Source: Alphaproteobacteria bacterium PA4 (lineage in GTDB: Bacteria > Pseudomonadota > Alphaproteobacteria > Sphingomonadales > Sphingomonadaceae). Taken from it: a DNA stretch of 64,000 nt. Positions within the stretch are counted from its first letter, which is position 1. Every line of letters begins with the position of its first letter. A program made the translations under genes and the position numbers. Below the pieces are notes generated by a model. The model worked only from the letters and a program-made list of their open reading frames with translations. It ran no database searches and was not told the DNA's origin. The stretch covers positions 1 to 64,000 of the forward strand of contig NKIQ01000005.1 of the NCBI GenBank assembly GCA_002256005.1, in the 5' to 3' direction. Shown here piece after piece: positions 1 through 10,421 of this stretch.

Positions 1-1054
1 CGCGCGCGCGCCGCCGCATCATCGTGCCGACCAGGCCGAAGCCGGCGATCAGCATGGCCCAGCTGGCCGGTTCCGGCACCCCGCCGGCGCCACCGAGATT
101 GACCTGGGTGCCCGTGCCCTTGGTGAGGAAATAGCCGACAGTGTGGTTGTCGCTTTCATAGCCGCCGACCATCGGATTTTCGGCGAATTCGACGCGGTCG
201 AAGCTGCCCTTGTCGTTGAAGAAGTTGACGAAGACATAGGGCTCGCCCTTGTTCTCGCCGCGGAACTTCTCATTGGGGTTGCCGTAGTAGAGCTCCGGCT
301 CCTTGGCCTGCTTCAGCGCGTTGATGACGTCGTCGGGGTTGAAGGTGAACAGCTTTTCGCCCTTGCTGTAGAAGGTGACGGTGTTGCCGCTGTCGAGTGC
401 CGACAGCCAATAGCCGAAATAGTTGACGCCGCCTTCGAAGTTGGTCGACAGATCGAGCGAATAGCCCTTGCTGTCGAAGGTCACGGCGTAATTGCCCTCG
501 CCATTGGCGCCGCCATATCGATCCTGGGACAGCAGGGTGACGTTGCGATAGACGCCGACGATGGTGCCATCGGTGCCGAAATCGGTCTTGAAATCACGCC
601 CTTCGCCGGTTTCCTGCTTCTCGAAGGTTTCGACGCCGCCGACCTTGAAGGTGGCGGTGGTGTTCTGCATGCCGGGCTTTTCGGATTCGAATCGCACGTC
701 GAACGGCAGGGTGGCGCCGGGCTTCTTGCCGCCATTTTGCTTTTCGAGTTCGGCCAGCTTTGCGAGCTTTTCCTTGTGCTCCTCGGCCAGTTTCTTGGCC
801 AGTTCGGGATTGTTGCGGACTTCCTTCTTCCACTCGGCGAGCTTGGCGGCCTTTTCCTCGGCGGCGCGCTTCGACTCTTCCTGGGCCTTGGCGCGTTCCT
901 CGTCACTCTGCTCGCGCGCGTCGGCTTCCTTGGCCGCTTCGGCTGCCTTGGCGGCAGCTTCGGACTCGTTCGAATAATTGCTGTCGGCGTGGGCGACGGC
1001 CGGCAGGCCAAGGCTGGCCATGGCGCTGAGCAGCGCCAGCGTGCGAATGTTCAT
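1..1054 (-). CDS. PEP-CTERM sorting-domain protein with coiled-coil N-terminus (3' end cut off by window edge)
   Basis: Exported surface or matrix protein of unknown function. The ATG at 1054 opens a Sec signal peptide (MNIRTLALL...AVAHA, about 23 residues). A charged Ala/Glu/Lys-rich stretch follows (about residues 24-100) that should form a long helix or coiled coil, then about 220 residues of mixed beta-type sequence. At the window edge lies a PEP-CTERM signal: V-PEP-A-S-W, a hydrophobic segment and an Arg cluster. In PEP-CTERM families such tails are cut by an exosortase, which is not in this window. The stop codon lies beyond position 1; the frame is open over the whole span. Weak RBS AGGGG about 10 nt upstream. 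It is preceded by a sigma-54 promoter. Sorting class is confident; function is not. Confidence 0.85.
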   Translation of the reverse strand, partial: MNIRTLALLSAMASLGLPAVAHADSNYSNESEAAAKAAEAAKEADAREQSDEERAKAQEESKRAAEEKAAKLAEWKKEVRNNPELAKKLAEEHKEKLAKLAELEKQNGGKKPGATLPFDVRFESEKPGMQNTTATFKVGGVETFEKQETGEGRDFKTDFGTDGTIVGVYRNVTLLSQDRYGGANGEGNYAVTFDSKGYSLDLSTNFEGGVNYFGYWLSALDSGNTVTFYSKGEKLFTFNPDDVINALKQAKEPELYYGNPNEKFRGENKGEPYVFVNFFNDKGSFDRVEFAENPMVGGYESDNHTVGYFLTKGTGTQVNLGGAGGVPEPASWAMLIAGFGLVGTMMRRRAR

Positions 1055-1140
1055 GATGCAAAACCCCTAATGCAAAGAAAGCTGGATGGTGACCGTGCTC
1101 ACACCCACCGTCGGAAACGGCAGAGCGCGATTGCCCAACG

Positions 1141-1160
1141 CTTTGCAATATGCGTGCCAG
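1141..1160 (-). promoter_or_regulatory. sigma-54 (-24/-12) promoter for the PEP-CTERM gene
   Basis: On the minus strand the sequence reads CTGGCACGCATATTGCAAAG, matching the RpoN consensus YTGGCACG-N4-TTGCW at every core position, with correct GG-to-GC spacing. Predicted start of transcription is near 1133, giving a leader of about 80 nt before the ATG at 1054. No other gene lies downstream on this strand within the window. That RpoN-type control is used for PEP-CTERM genes in other bacteria (PrsK/PrsR systems) is established knowledge; use here is inferred. Confidence 0.75.
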
Positions 1161-1294
1161 TTTAGATTTTGTTAGGGTTTTCGGGCACTTCAGCCACGAT
1201 CATGACCGAAACCATGCCAACATCAGTTGCATAATGCGATGCAAATGGCGAATCATAGGAGCGGTTTTTTTGCATTACGGGAATCGCGCCGCGC

Positions 1295-1329
1295 ACAAAA
1301 AAGCCGCCGCGTTGGTCATCGCGGCGGCT
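1295..1329 (-). terminator. rho-independent terminator after hflX
   Basis: A perfect 10-bp stem (AGCCGCCGCG / CGCGGCGGCT, 1302-1311 with 1320-1329) and an 8-nt loop are followed on the minus strand by six T. It sits 30 nt past the hflX stop and so closes the dusB-ntr-hfq-hflX block. The rest of 1055-1358 holds the promoter of the PEP-CTERM gene and nothing else I can name. Confidence 0.88.
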
Positions 1330-1358
1330 CTGAACGCCTGATGTCTGTCTGTGCTGCG

Positions 1359-2683
<1,325 letters not shown>

Positions 2684-2687
<4 letters not shown>

Positions 2688-2938
2688 TCGTCATCGCCTT
2701 CATCGATCTTTTCGGCGTCGAACAGCTGCACGGGGGCGGCCGGCATTACGGTCGAAATGGCGTGCTTGTAGACCAGCTGCGAATGGCCATCGCGGCGCAG
2801 CAGCACGGAAAAATTGTCGAACCAGGTGATGACGCCCTGCAGCTTGACGCCATTGACCAGAAACATCGTCACCGGCGTCTTGGTACGACGCACGGCATTC
2901 AGGAACACATCCTGCAAATTGTTGGACTTGTCGGCCAT
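2684..2938 (-). CDS. hfq: RNA chaperone Hfq
   Basis: Sm-like hexameric RNA chaperone that pairs small RNAs with mRNAs. The 84-residue product has the standard Sm1 motif ([28 protein letters not shown]) and Sm2 motif ([11 protein letters not shown]), then a short acidic tail (EKIDEGDDD). It lies between ntrX and hflX and overlaps the hflX start. The 155-nt gap to ntrX upstream (2939-3093) may hold its own promoter; I see only a weak hairpin there. Confidence 0.97.
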
Positions 2939-3093
2939 GGTTGAAGCACCTTTCCAATCTTATTGGCAGCGGGAGCCTTGCCCGTTGCGAGCGCCACGTT
3001 GCCCGGCGCCAGCTGGTGGTCCTGCCCGGGCCACCGCAGTGCAGCGTAATGCGCCGCCGCCCGCTTCTCAAGGGGTTGCCGTGCACAATGATC

Positions 3094-4485
3094 TCAGGCG
3101 TCCACCGCATCCTCCGGCTCGTCGGACAGCCCCAGCGCCTTCAGCTTGCGATGCAGCGCCGAACGCTCCATGCCGATGAACGCTGCGGTGCGCGAAATGT
3201 TCCCGGAAAAGCGCCGGATCTGGGCGCGCAGATATTCGCGCTCAAAGGCTTCGCGCGCCTCGCGCAGCGGCGTGCCCATGATCGATCGCACCGCCTGCCC
3301 CGGCACCAGCCGCGACGGCTCGGCGGTCACTTCCGACGGCAGCATGTCGATCTCGATACAGCCGATGCGCTCCGCCGGCGCCAGGATCAGCGTGCGTTCG
3401 ACGACATTGCGCAACTGGCGGACATTGCCCGGCCAGTCATAGGTCTGCAGCGCCGCCACGGCATCGTCGCTGAGCACCGGAGTCGAAACCCGGCGTTCGG
3501 CGGCGTAGCGGGTGAGGAAATATTGCACCAGTTCGGCGACATCCTCGCGGCGTTCCGACAGCGCCGGCAGCCGCACCGGCACGACGTTGAGGCGGTAATA
3601 GAGATCCTCGCGGAAGCGCCCGGCGGCGATTTCGGCGACCAGATCGCGCGAGGTGGCGCTGATCACCCGCACATCGACGCGCACCCAGCGGGCGCCGCCG
3701 ACGCGCTGGAAAATCTGTTCGGTCAGCACGCGCAGAATCTTGGCCTGGGTCGGCATCGGCATGTCGGCGACATCATCGAGGAACAGCGTGCCGCCATGCG
3801 CCTGTTCGAACAGGCCGGCGCGCACCAGATGGCCGCCCTCCTCCACCCCGAACAGCGCTTCCTCGACGGTATCGGGTGTCATCCGCGCCGCGCTGACGAC
3901 GACGAAGGGTGAGGCCTCGCGCGGGCTCCACTGGTGCAGCAACCGCGCCGCCACTTCCTTGCCCGACCCGGCGGGGCCGGTGATCAGCACGCGGCTGCCG
4001 GTGGCGGCGACGCGTTTCAGCGTGGCGCGCACGGCGTTGATCAGCGCGCTGCTGCCGGTCAGCTCGGTGTCAAAGCCGACCCGCTCCTTCAGCGCCTCAT
4101 ATTCGCGCTTCAGCCGCTCGGTTTCGGTGGCCCGGCGCACGACCAGCAGCAATTGTTCGGACTGGAACGGCTTTTCGATGAAATCATAGGCGCCGCGCTT
4201 GATGGCGGCGACGGCGGTTTCGATATTGCCATGGCCGGAAATGACGACGACCGGCAGCGTCGGATCGCGCTGCTTGATCTCGTCGAGCAGCTCGATGCCG
4301 TCGAGCCGCGAGCCCTGCAACCAGACATCGAGGATGATCAGCGAGGGCCGGCGCTCGGCAATCGCCGCCAGCGCGCTGTCGCTGTCGCTGGCCATGCGCG
4401 TGCCATAGCCTTCATCGCCCAGCACGCCGGCCACCGCCTCGCGGATATCGGCCTCGTCATCAACGATCAGGATATCGATTGCCAT
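3094..4485 (-). CDS. ntrX: response regulator NtrX lacking the GAFTGA loop
   Basis: Response regulator partner of NtrY, controlling nitrogen and redox or envelope functions in alphaproteobacteria. Receiver domain at residues 1-120 (DDE near residue 10, phospho-Asp in LIILDVWL, Lys in FIEKPF), AAA+ domain at about 140-380 (Walker A GPAGSGKE, Walker B TLFLDDV) and a C-terminal Fis-type helix-turn-helix (SGNISRTAAFIGMERSALHRK, interrupted here for brevity: helix pair at about 435-455). Where sigma-54 activators carry GAFTGA, this protein runs ALFGVEEGG-HLVRAGLFEQA, so the sigma-54 contact loop is deleted. It probably acts at sigma-70 promoters, as reported for some other NtrX proteins. It starts directly after the ntrY stop. 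Confidence 0.95.
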   Translation of the reverse strand: MAIDILIVDDEADIREAVAGVLGDEGYGTRMASDSDSALAAIAERRPSLIILDVWLQGSRLDGIELLDEIKQRDPTLPVVVISGHGNIETAVAAIKRGAYDFIEKPFQSEQLLLVVRRATETERLKREYEALKERVGFDTELTGSSALINAVRATLKRVAATGSRVLITGPAGSGKEVAARLLHQWSPREASPFVVVSAARMTPDTVEEALFGVEEGGHLVRAGLFEQAHGGTLFLDDVADMPMPTQAKILRVLTEQIFQRVGGARWVRVDVRVISATSRDLVAEIAAGRFREDLYYRLNVVPVRLPALSERREDVAELVQYFLTRYAAERRVSTPVLSDDAVAALQTYDWPGNVRQLRNVVERTLILAPAERIGCIEIDMLPSEVTAEPSRLVPGQAVRSIMGTPLREAREAFEREYLRAQIRRFSGNISRTAAFIGMERSALHRKLKALGLSDEPEDAVDA

Positions 4486-6762
4486 TTATGCCTGCATCCT
4501 CAGGGTCGCATTGGGGGTCGCGGTGTCGCTGGCGGCAAGGCCGCGGCGGAAGCGCGCGATGACCATGGCACCGCCACCGGGCGCATCGGCCAGAGTGAGC
4601 GAGCCGCCATGATCCTCGACGATCTTCTTGACGATGGCGAGGCCGAGCCCGGTGCCGCGCGCCCTGGTCGTCACATAGGGTTCGGTCAACCGCTCGCGGC
4701 TTTCGGCGGGCAGGCCGATGCCATTGTCGGTGACGGTGACCGAGACCAGGCTGCCATCATCGCCGATATCGATGTGAATCTGGCCGGGCAGCGGCTCCAG
4801 GCCATCGCTGCGCTGGCGGTCCAAGCGGCTCTGCACCGATTCGGCGGCGTTCTTGATCATGTTGGTCAGCGCCCGCGCCACCTGGTCGCGGTCACAGACC
4901 AGCGGCGCGGTGGTGGCGCCGGCGAGCGCAAAGCGGATGGCGGGAAACGCCACTTCCTGCAGGACCAGCGCCTGGCCGGCGATGGTTTCCAGCGTTTCGG
5001 GCGCGAACACCGGGCGCGGCAGCCGGGCGAAATCCGAAAATTCATCGACCATGCGCCTCAGGTCGCCGACCTGGCGCACGATGGTTGCCGTCAGCACGCC
5101 ATAGGTTTCGCTGTCCTCATGGATCTGGCGGCCGAACTTGCGCTGCAGGCGCTCGGCGGCGAGCTGGATGGGCGTCAGCGGGTTCTTGATCTCGTGCGCG
5201 ATGCGGCGGGCAACATCGGCCCAGGCGGCGCGGCGCTGGTCGGCGAGCTGGGCGGTGATATCGTCGAAGGTCAGCACGAAACCAGCCAGATCGGTCTCGT
5301 CCGATGCTTCCATGACGAAGCGCACCGACAGCGTCTGGGTTTCGGTGCCGCGCAGGATGCGCACCTGGCCGGCGGCGGCGCCGGCTTCGCGCGCTTCATC
5401 GAGCAGCGTGCCGAGCGCCGGTTCGATATCGCCGAGCATCCGGCCCATCAGCCGGTCTTCCGGCAATTGCAGCAGCGCCGTTGCCGATCGGTTGGCAACG
5501 CGGATGACGCCGGTGGCCGACAGCGACATCACCCCCGCCGACACGCCGGAGAGCACCGCCTCGGTAAACTGGCGGCGCTCGTCGAGCTGGTGGTTGGCGC
5601 CGATCAGCGCGCGCTGCTGCGATTTCAGCTGCGTCGTCATGCGGTTGAAGGCCCGGGCCAGCGTGCCGATTTCATCGGGCGCCCCGCGCAGCGGCACCTG
5701 GGCATCAAGGTCACCGGCGCCCACCCGCTCCGCCGCCAGCGCCAGCCGGGCAATCGGCGCCACCAGCCGATTGGCCAGCCAGAGCGCGAACCAGATCGCC
5801 ACCGCCAGTGTGAGCAGCGACACGGCAATGAGCAGGATGTGAAAGCGCAGCTGCATGACGCGCGAACGCTCGATCAGCTGGCGATATTCGTCGAGCGCGC
5901 TCGCCGCCCGCGCCGCGCGGGCGATCACGGCCGGATCGACCTTGCGGGTGACATAGATGAAGCGGTCGGCGGCGGGATCGGTGGCGACGATCGCTTCGAT
6001 ACGGTCGGTGCCCTTGGCCACCGCGATGCCGATGCCGGCGCGGGCGGCGCTGAGATCGATGCCCGCCAGCCGCTGCCGGACGGTCGCCTCGCTCATCCCG
6101 GCCAGCGCCACCGGCGTCAGTCGGCCGTCACGGGTGCGAGTGAAGACCGCGGCCTCGGACAGGTTGCGGCCGGCAACCTGCAATTGCAGCCCCTGGGCGA
6201 AATCGCTGCTGCCGACGCCGAATTTTGCCGCATAATCATTGATGTCGGTCGACATGGCGACGATATCGTCGGCGACGCGCTGGCGGTTTTCCTCGACATA
6301 GGCCTGGGCGATCTGGTTCGAGCCGTCGAGGATGGTCTTCACCCGATCCGAAAACCAGAATTGCACGCCGAACTGGAAGAGCAGCGAGGCGAAGATGACG
6401 ACAAGGATGGTCGGCACCGCGGCGATGCCGGCAAACAGCGCCACCATGCGGATGTGCAGCTGCGCCCCCGCCAGCCCGGCGCGGCGATTGGCGAGCAGAA
6501 TGGCGATGCGGCGGGCGATCAGCACCACCAGCACCATCAAGGGCAGCAGATTGGCGACGACCAGCAGCGTCACCAGTGGCGGCGACACGCCATTGACCGG
6601 GGCAGCCCGCCCGGTCAGCAGTGCATAGCTCGACCAGCCCATGACGATGGTGGCGATGGCGGCGGCGATTTCGAGGCGCGGATAAATCTCCGACCGCGCC
6701 ATCCAGCGGCCGATGCGGCGGCGCAGACGCAGCCAGCGGGGAGATTTGGCAGACTCGCTCAT
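4486..6762 (-). CDS. ntrY: membrane sensor histidine kinase NtrY
   Basis: Membrane sensor kinase that phosphorylates NtrX. The 758-residue protein has N-terminal transmembrane helices (about 40-145), a periplasmic sensor region, a further helix near 320 (LLIAVSLLTLAVAIWFALWL region), HAMP, PAS, a HisKA domain with [14 protein letters not shown] (phospho-His) and an HATPase domain with the N box NMIKNAAE and G boxes GTGLGLAIV. Stop abuts the ntrX ATG. A 75-nt gap separates it from ntrC. Length and domain order are normal for NtrY. Confidence 0.96.
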   Translation of the reverse strand: MSESAKSPRWLRLRRRIGRWMARSEIYPRLEIAAAIATIVMGWSSYALLTGRAAPVNGVSPPLVTLLVVANLLPLMVLVVLIARRIAILLANRRAGLAGAQLHIRMVALFAGIAAVPTILVVIFASLLFQFGVQFWFSDRVKTILDGSNQIAQAYVEENRQRVADDIVAMSTDINDYAAKFGVGSSDFAQGLQLQVAGRNLSEAAVFTRTRDGRLTPVALAGMSEATVRQRLAGIDLSAARAGIGIAVAKGTDRIEAIVATDPAADRFIYVTRKVDPAVIARAARAASALDEYRQLIERSRVMQLRFHILLIAVSLLTLAVAIWFALWLANRLVAPIARLALAAERVGAGDLDAQVPLRGAPDEIGTLARAFNRMTTQLKSQQRALIGANHQLDERRQFTEAVLSGVSAGVMSLSATGVIRVANRSATALLQLPEDRLMGRMLGDIEPALGTLLDEAREAGAAAGQVRILRGTETQTLSVRFVMEASDETDLAGFVLTFDDITAQLADQRRAAWADVARRIAHEIKNPLTPIQLAAERLQRKFGRQIHEDSETYGVLTATIVRQVGDLRRMVDEFSDFARLPRPVFAPETLETIAGQALVLQEVAFPAIRFALAGATTAPLVCDRDQVARALTNMIKNAAESVQSRLDRQRSDGLEPLPGQIHIDIGDDGSLVSVTVTDNGIGLPAESRERLTEPYVTTRARGTGLGLAIVKKIVEDHGGSLTLADAPGGGAMVIARFRRGLAASDTATPNATLRMQA

Positions 6763-6837
6763 CTGCCCGCCATGCTAGCGCCATACCGTTGTAAATGAAA
6801 CACAGTCCGTGTCAGTTTTGCGACAAGGGGTGGGAAA

Positions 6838-8268
6838 TCACGCGCGACGCACGGCGATCGGATCGAGGCCGAGGTCGGTCAGCTTCTTCCTCAGCGTGTT
6901 GCGGTTGATGCCGAGCAGCCGGGCGGCCTGCAACTGGTTGCCACCGGTGGCATTCAGGCAGGCGGTGATCAGCGGCCGTTCGACCTCGGCAAGCAGCCGG
7001 TCATAGACGCCTTCGGGCGGCAAGCCATTGGGAAAGCCGGCGAAATAGCGGGCGATGTGATCGGCGGCGGCATCGGCCAGCGTCGCGGCACCGGCGGGCG
7101 CCCGCGCCACCGGCCGTGCCGCCTGCCCCAGCCCGGCCTGCACCGCGGCTGCGCCGATGACATCGGCGCGTTCCAGCACGGCGAGCCGCCGCATCAGATT
7201 TTCCAGCTCGCGGACATTGCCCGGCCAGCTATGCTCCTGCAGCGCCGAGATGGCGGCGGCGTCGAGCGCCTTTCTGGGCAGGCCCTCGGCAGCGGCGCGA
7301 TCGAGGAAATGCCGGGCCAGCGCGGCGATATCCTCGCTGCGGGCGCGCAACGGCGGCAGCGAAAGCGGCACGACATTGAGGCGGTAGTAAAGGTCCTCGC
7401 GGAAACGCCCGGCCTCGGTCAGCGTCATCAGATCCTGGTTGGTCGCCGACACGATACGCACATCGGCACGCTGGGCGCGGGTGCCGCCGACCGTGGTGAA
7501 CTCGCCGGTCTGCAAGACGCGCAGCAGCCGCGTCTGCGCCTCGATCGGCATGTCGCCGATTTCATCGAGGAACAGCGTGCCACCCTGCGCCTGTTCGAAC
7601 TTGCCGGACGCACGGGCCTGGGCGCCGGTGAAGGCGCCGCGTTCATGGCCGAACAGCTCGCTTTCGATAAGCTCGCGCGGGATGGCCGCCATGTTGAGCG
7701 CGATGAACGGCTTGCTGCTGCGCGGCCCCATGTCGTGGATGGCGCGCGCCACCAGTTCCTTGCCGGTGCCGCTTTCGCCGAGGATCATCACCGTCAGGTC
7801 GTTGGGCACGACACGGGCAATGACGCGATAGACCTCCTGCATCGCCGCCGAGCGGCCGACCAGCGCGGTATCGTCGCCGCCGAGTTCACCCGGCTCGGCC
7901 GGATCACGATCCTCAAGTGCGGCGGCAACCGAGGCCACCAGTTCGTTGAGATCGAAGGGTTTCGGCAGATAGTCAAAGGCGCCCTGCTCGGTGGCGCGCA
8001 CCGCCGTTGACAGCGTGTTCTGCGCGCTCATCACGATGATGCGCAGGCCCGGTCGCAGCGCCAGCAGGCGCGGAATGGTGTCGAGGCCATTGCCATCGGG
8101 CAGGATGACATCGCTGATGACGACATCGCCGACGCCGGCGGCGACCTGCGCCACCAGCCCTTCGGCAGTTTCGGTGAGCACGACCTTGTAGCCGGCGCGA
8201 ATCAGCGCCTGGCGCACCACCGTGCGGATGGCGGCATCATCATCGGCGACGAGGACGGTGGCGGTCAT
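6838..8268 (-). CDS. ntrC: nitrogen regulator NtrC (sigma-54 activator)
   Basis: Sigma-54-dependent activator of nitrogen assimilation genes. Receiver with DDD pocket and phospho-Asp in [13 protein letters not shown]+ domain with Walker A GESGTGKE, an intact [15 protein letters not shown] loop and Walker [12 protein letters not shown]-terminal Fis helix-turn-helix ([20 protein letters not shown]). The stop/start overlap with ntrB is 4 nt (ATGA). Because GAFTGA is intact here but lost in the neighbouring NtrX, only NtrC of the two can be expected to work with RpoN. Confidence 0.97.
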   Translation of the reverse strand: MTATVLVADDDAAIRTVVRQALIRAGYKVVLTETAEGLVAQVAAGVGDVVISDVILPDGNGLDTIPRLLALRPGLRIIVMSAQNTLSTAVRATEQGAFDYLPKPFDLNELVASVAAALEDRDPAEPGELGGDDTALVGRSAAMQEVYRVIARVVPNDLTVMILGESGTGKELVARAIHDMGPRSSKPFIALNMAAIPRELIESELFGHERGAFTGAQARASGKFEQAQGGTLFLDEIGDMPIEAQTRLLRVLQTGEFTTVGGTRAQRADVRIVSATNQDLMTLTEAGRFREDLYYRLNVVPLSLPPLRARSEDIAALARHFLDRAAAEGLPRKALDAAAISALQEHSWPGNVRELENLMRRLAVLERADVIGAAAVQAGLGQAARPVARAPAGAATLADAAADHIARYFAGFPNGLPPEGVYDRLLAEVERPLITACLNATGGNQLQAARLLGINRNTLRKKLTDLGLDPIAVRRA

Positions 8269-9338
8269 GCGCCGGCCACCGGCAGCAGCACGCGAAAGAT
8301 CGTCTGTTCGGGGTCGCCGCTGCGTTCATATTCGATGACTCCGCCATGATCGGCGACGATCTTGGCGACGAGCGCGAGGCCAAGGCCGGAGCCACCGCGC
8401 TTCGAGGTGATGAAGGGTTCGAAGACATGGTCGGCAATGCCGGCCGGCACGCCCGGGCCATTGTCGATGATACGCACCTCGATAGGCAGCGACACCGGCG
8501 CGCCGCCGCCTTCCGGGCGCACCTTCAGGCCGGTGCGAAAGGCGGTGGTCATCTGGATTCGTCCCTTTTGGCCAGTGGCTTCGGCGGCATTCTTCAACAG
8601 GTTCAGGAACACCTGCACCAGCGCGTCACGGTTGGCAGCGACCGGCGGCAGCGATGGATCATAGCGTTCCTTGATGCTCAGCCCCTGCGCGAAGCCCTGC
8701 TCTGCCAGCTTCCTGACATGGCCCAGCACTTCATGGATATTCTCCGGCTTGAGCGCCATCGGCCGCGTGTCGGTGAAGCTTTCCATGCGGTCGACCAGCT
8801 TGGCGATGCGGTCGACCTCGGCGACAATGAGGTCGGTCAGTTCGCGGCCGTCGGCATCACTGCCGCTGGCCAGCAATTGCGCGGCGCCGCGAATGCCCGA
8901 CAGCGGGTTCTTGATCTCGTGCGCCAGCATCGCCGCCACGCCGACCGCGGAGCGCGCCGCGCCCTGCTGCTGCACCTGGCGCTCGACCATCGTCGCCACC
9001 GATCGGGTCTGAAAGGCGACGGTCAGCCAGTCCGGCCGGTCCCCCACCGGCGCCACCAGCACATCGGCGCGGGCGATGCGCCCGCCGGGGAATTGCAGCG
9101 CCACATCATAGGCGGCACAGCTGCCGCCTTCGTCAAAGGCGCGCTGCACCAGCCGCTCGACGATGGCGCCGCGCCCGAACGCTGCCGCCCAGCCGCGCTC
9201 GGCGAGCGCCATCTGGCTGGCGTTGAGAAAGGTTTCGGCAGCGATATTGGCGATGACCGGCATGCCATCCGGCCGCACCAGCACCGCCGGCACCGCCAGC
9301 CCGGAGAGCAGTTCCGCCGGCCCCGCCCGGTCCATCAT
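8265..9338 (-). CDS. ntrB: nitrogen sensor kinase/phosphatase NtrB
   Basis: Soluble PII-responsive histidine kinase that phosphorylates and dephosphorylates NtrC. The 357-residue protein shows an N-terminal PAS domain, HisKA with [17 protein letters not shown] (phospho-His), and HATPase with NLLKNAAEA and [10 protein letters not shown]. It has no membrane helices, as usual for NtrB. The start overlaps the end of dusB by 4 nt, the usual alphaproteobacterial dusB(nifR3)-ntrB-ntrC arrangement. Confidence 0.96.
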   Translation of the reverse strand: MMDRAGPAELLSGLAVPAVLVRPDGMPVIANIAAETFLNASQMALAERGWAAAFGRGAIVERLVQRAFDEGGSCAAYDVALQFPGGRIARADVLVAPVGDRPDWLTVAFQTRSVATMVERQVQQQGAARSAVGVAAMLAHEIKNPLSGIRGAAQLLASGSDADGRELTDLIVAEVDRIAKLVDRMESFTDTRPMALKPENIHEVLGHVRKLAEQGFAQGLSIKERYDPSLPPVAANRDALVQVFLNLLKNAAEATGQKGRIQMTTAFRTGLKVRPEGGGAPVSLPIEVRIIDNGPGVPAGIADHVFEPFITSKRGGSGLGLALVAKIVADHGGVIEYERSGDPEQTIFRVLLPVAGA

Positions 9339-10339
9339 GCCGCCAGGGCGCGAACGCTGCCCTGCTGCTCGTAAAAGCGGTCGATCATGTCCACCACCGC
9401 AACGGGATCGTGCAACTGGTTGACGGCGTTGCGGAAAGCGCCGCTGTCGTGCAGCCCCTTGGTGTACCAGCCAAGGTGTTTCCGCGCCAGATTGACGCCG
9501 ATGTCGCGCGAATAGAGATCCAGCATCATCGCATAATGTTCGCGCACCAGCGCATGCTGTTCGGCCAGCGTCGGATCACCGGGCACCGGGCGGCCGGTCA
9601 GCGCCGCCATCACCTGGGCGATCAGCCAGGGCCGGCCATAGGCGCCGCGCCCGATCATCACGCCATCGGCGCCAGACTGTTCCAGCGCCGCCTTGGCATC
9701 CTCGATCGAGCAGATATCACCATTAGCAATGACAGGCACTTTCACGGCGTCCTTCACACGACGAATGAAGGCCCAGTCGGCGGTGCCGGAATAGAGCTGG
9801 CAGCGCGTGCGGCCATGCACGGTGATCAGCTGGATGCCGAGATCTTCCGCCACCCGCGCCAGTTCCGGCGCGTTGAGGCTGGCATGGTCCCAGCCCATGC
9901 GCATCTTCAGCGTCACCGGCACCTTCACCGCCTTGACCGTCGCCTCGATGATGCGGCGGGCGAGGTCGGGCTCGCGCATCAGCGCCGAACCGGCGTGGCC
10001 GTTGACGACCTTTTTCACCGGGCAGCCCATGTTGATGTCGATGATCGCGGCGCCCATGCCCTCGTTCAGCTTGGCGGCCTCCGCCATGCGCTGCGGCTCG
10101 CAACCGGCCAGCTGCATGCTCACCGGCTCCTCGCTCGGGTCCCAGGCGGCCTTTTGCAGCGATTGCCGGGTTTCGCGGATCATCGCTTCGCTGGCGATCA
10201 TCTCCGTCACCGTCAGCCCGGCGCCGAAGCGCTTGACGAGCGTGCGGAACGGCCGGTCGGTGACGCCGGTCATCGGCGCCAGGATGACCGGCATGGCGAG
10301 CGTCAACGGCCCGATCGGAATGGGGTGGATAAGGCTCAC
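9335..10339 (-). CDS. dusB: tRNA-dihydrouridine synthase DusB (NifR3 family)
   Basis: FMN enzyme reducing uridines in the tRNA D-loop. Shows the Dus TIM barrel with PVILAPMTGVTDRPFR at the N-terminus, the NMGCPVKKV motif with the catalytic Cys, KMRMGWD, TVHGRTR and the FMN phosphate site IGRGAYGRPWL. I place the start at the GTG at 10339, giving 334 residues and the normal N-terminus. The frame is open to an ATG at 10396, but that adds 19 residues that do not look conserved. First gene of the ntr block; divergent from ispDF. Confidence 0.93.
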   Translation of the reverse strand: MSLIHPIPIGPLTLAMPVILAPMTGVTDRPFRTLVKRFGAGLTVTEMIASEAMIRETRQSLQKAAWDPSEEPVSMQLAGCEPQRMAEAAKLNEGMGAAIIDINMGCPVKKVVNGHAGSALMREPDLARRIIEATVKAVKVPVTLKMRMGWDHASLNAPELARVAEDLGIQLITVHGRTRCQLYSGTADWAFIRRVKDAVKVPVIANGDICSIEDAKAALEQSGADGVMIGRGAYGRPWLIAQVMAALTGRPVPGDPTLAEQHALVREHYAMMLDLYSRDIGVNLARKHLGWYTKGLHDSGAFRNAVNQLHDPVAVVDMIDRFYEQQGSVRALAA

Positions 10340-10421
10340 ACACGTCTGCCCAAAAATCAGGCAACAGCCCCTATCGGCTTTCCCCCTGTTCGGCAAGCGA
10401 CGGGCGCGATAGAGGGCGGGC

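Noticed and set aside
3934-6798. A 954-codon open frame on the plus strand opposite ntrX and ntrY
   Set aside because: Mirror of GC-rich codon bias. It has no recognisable domain, is rich in His/Gln/Arg/Asp, and lies antisense to two certain genes.
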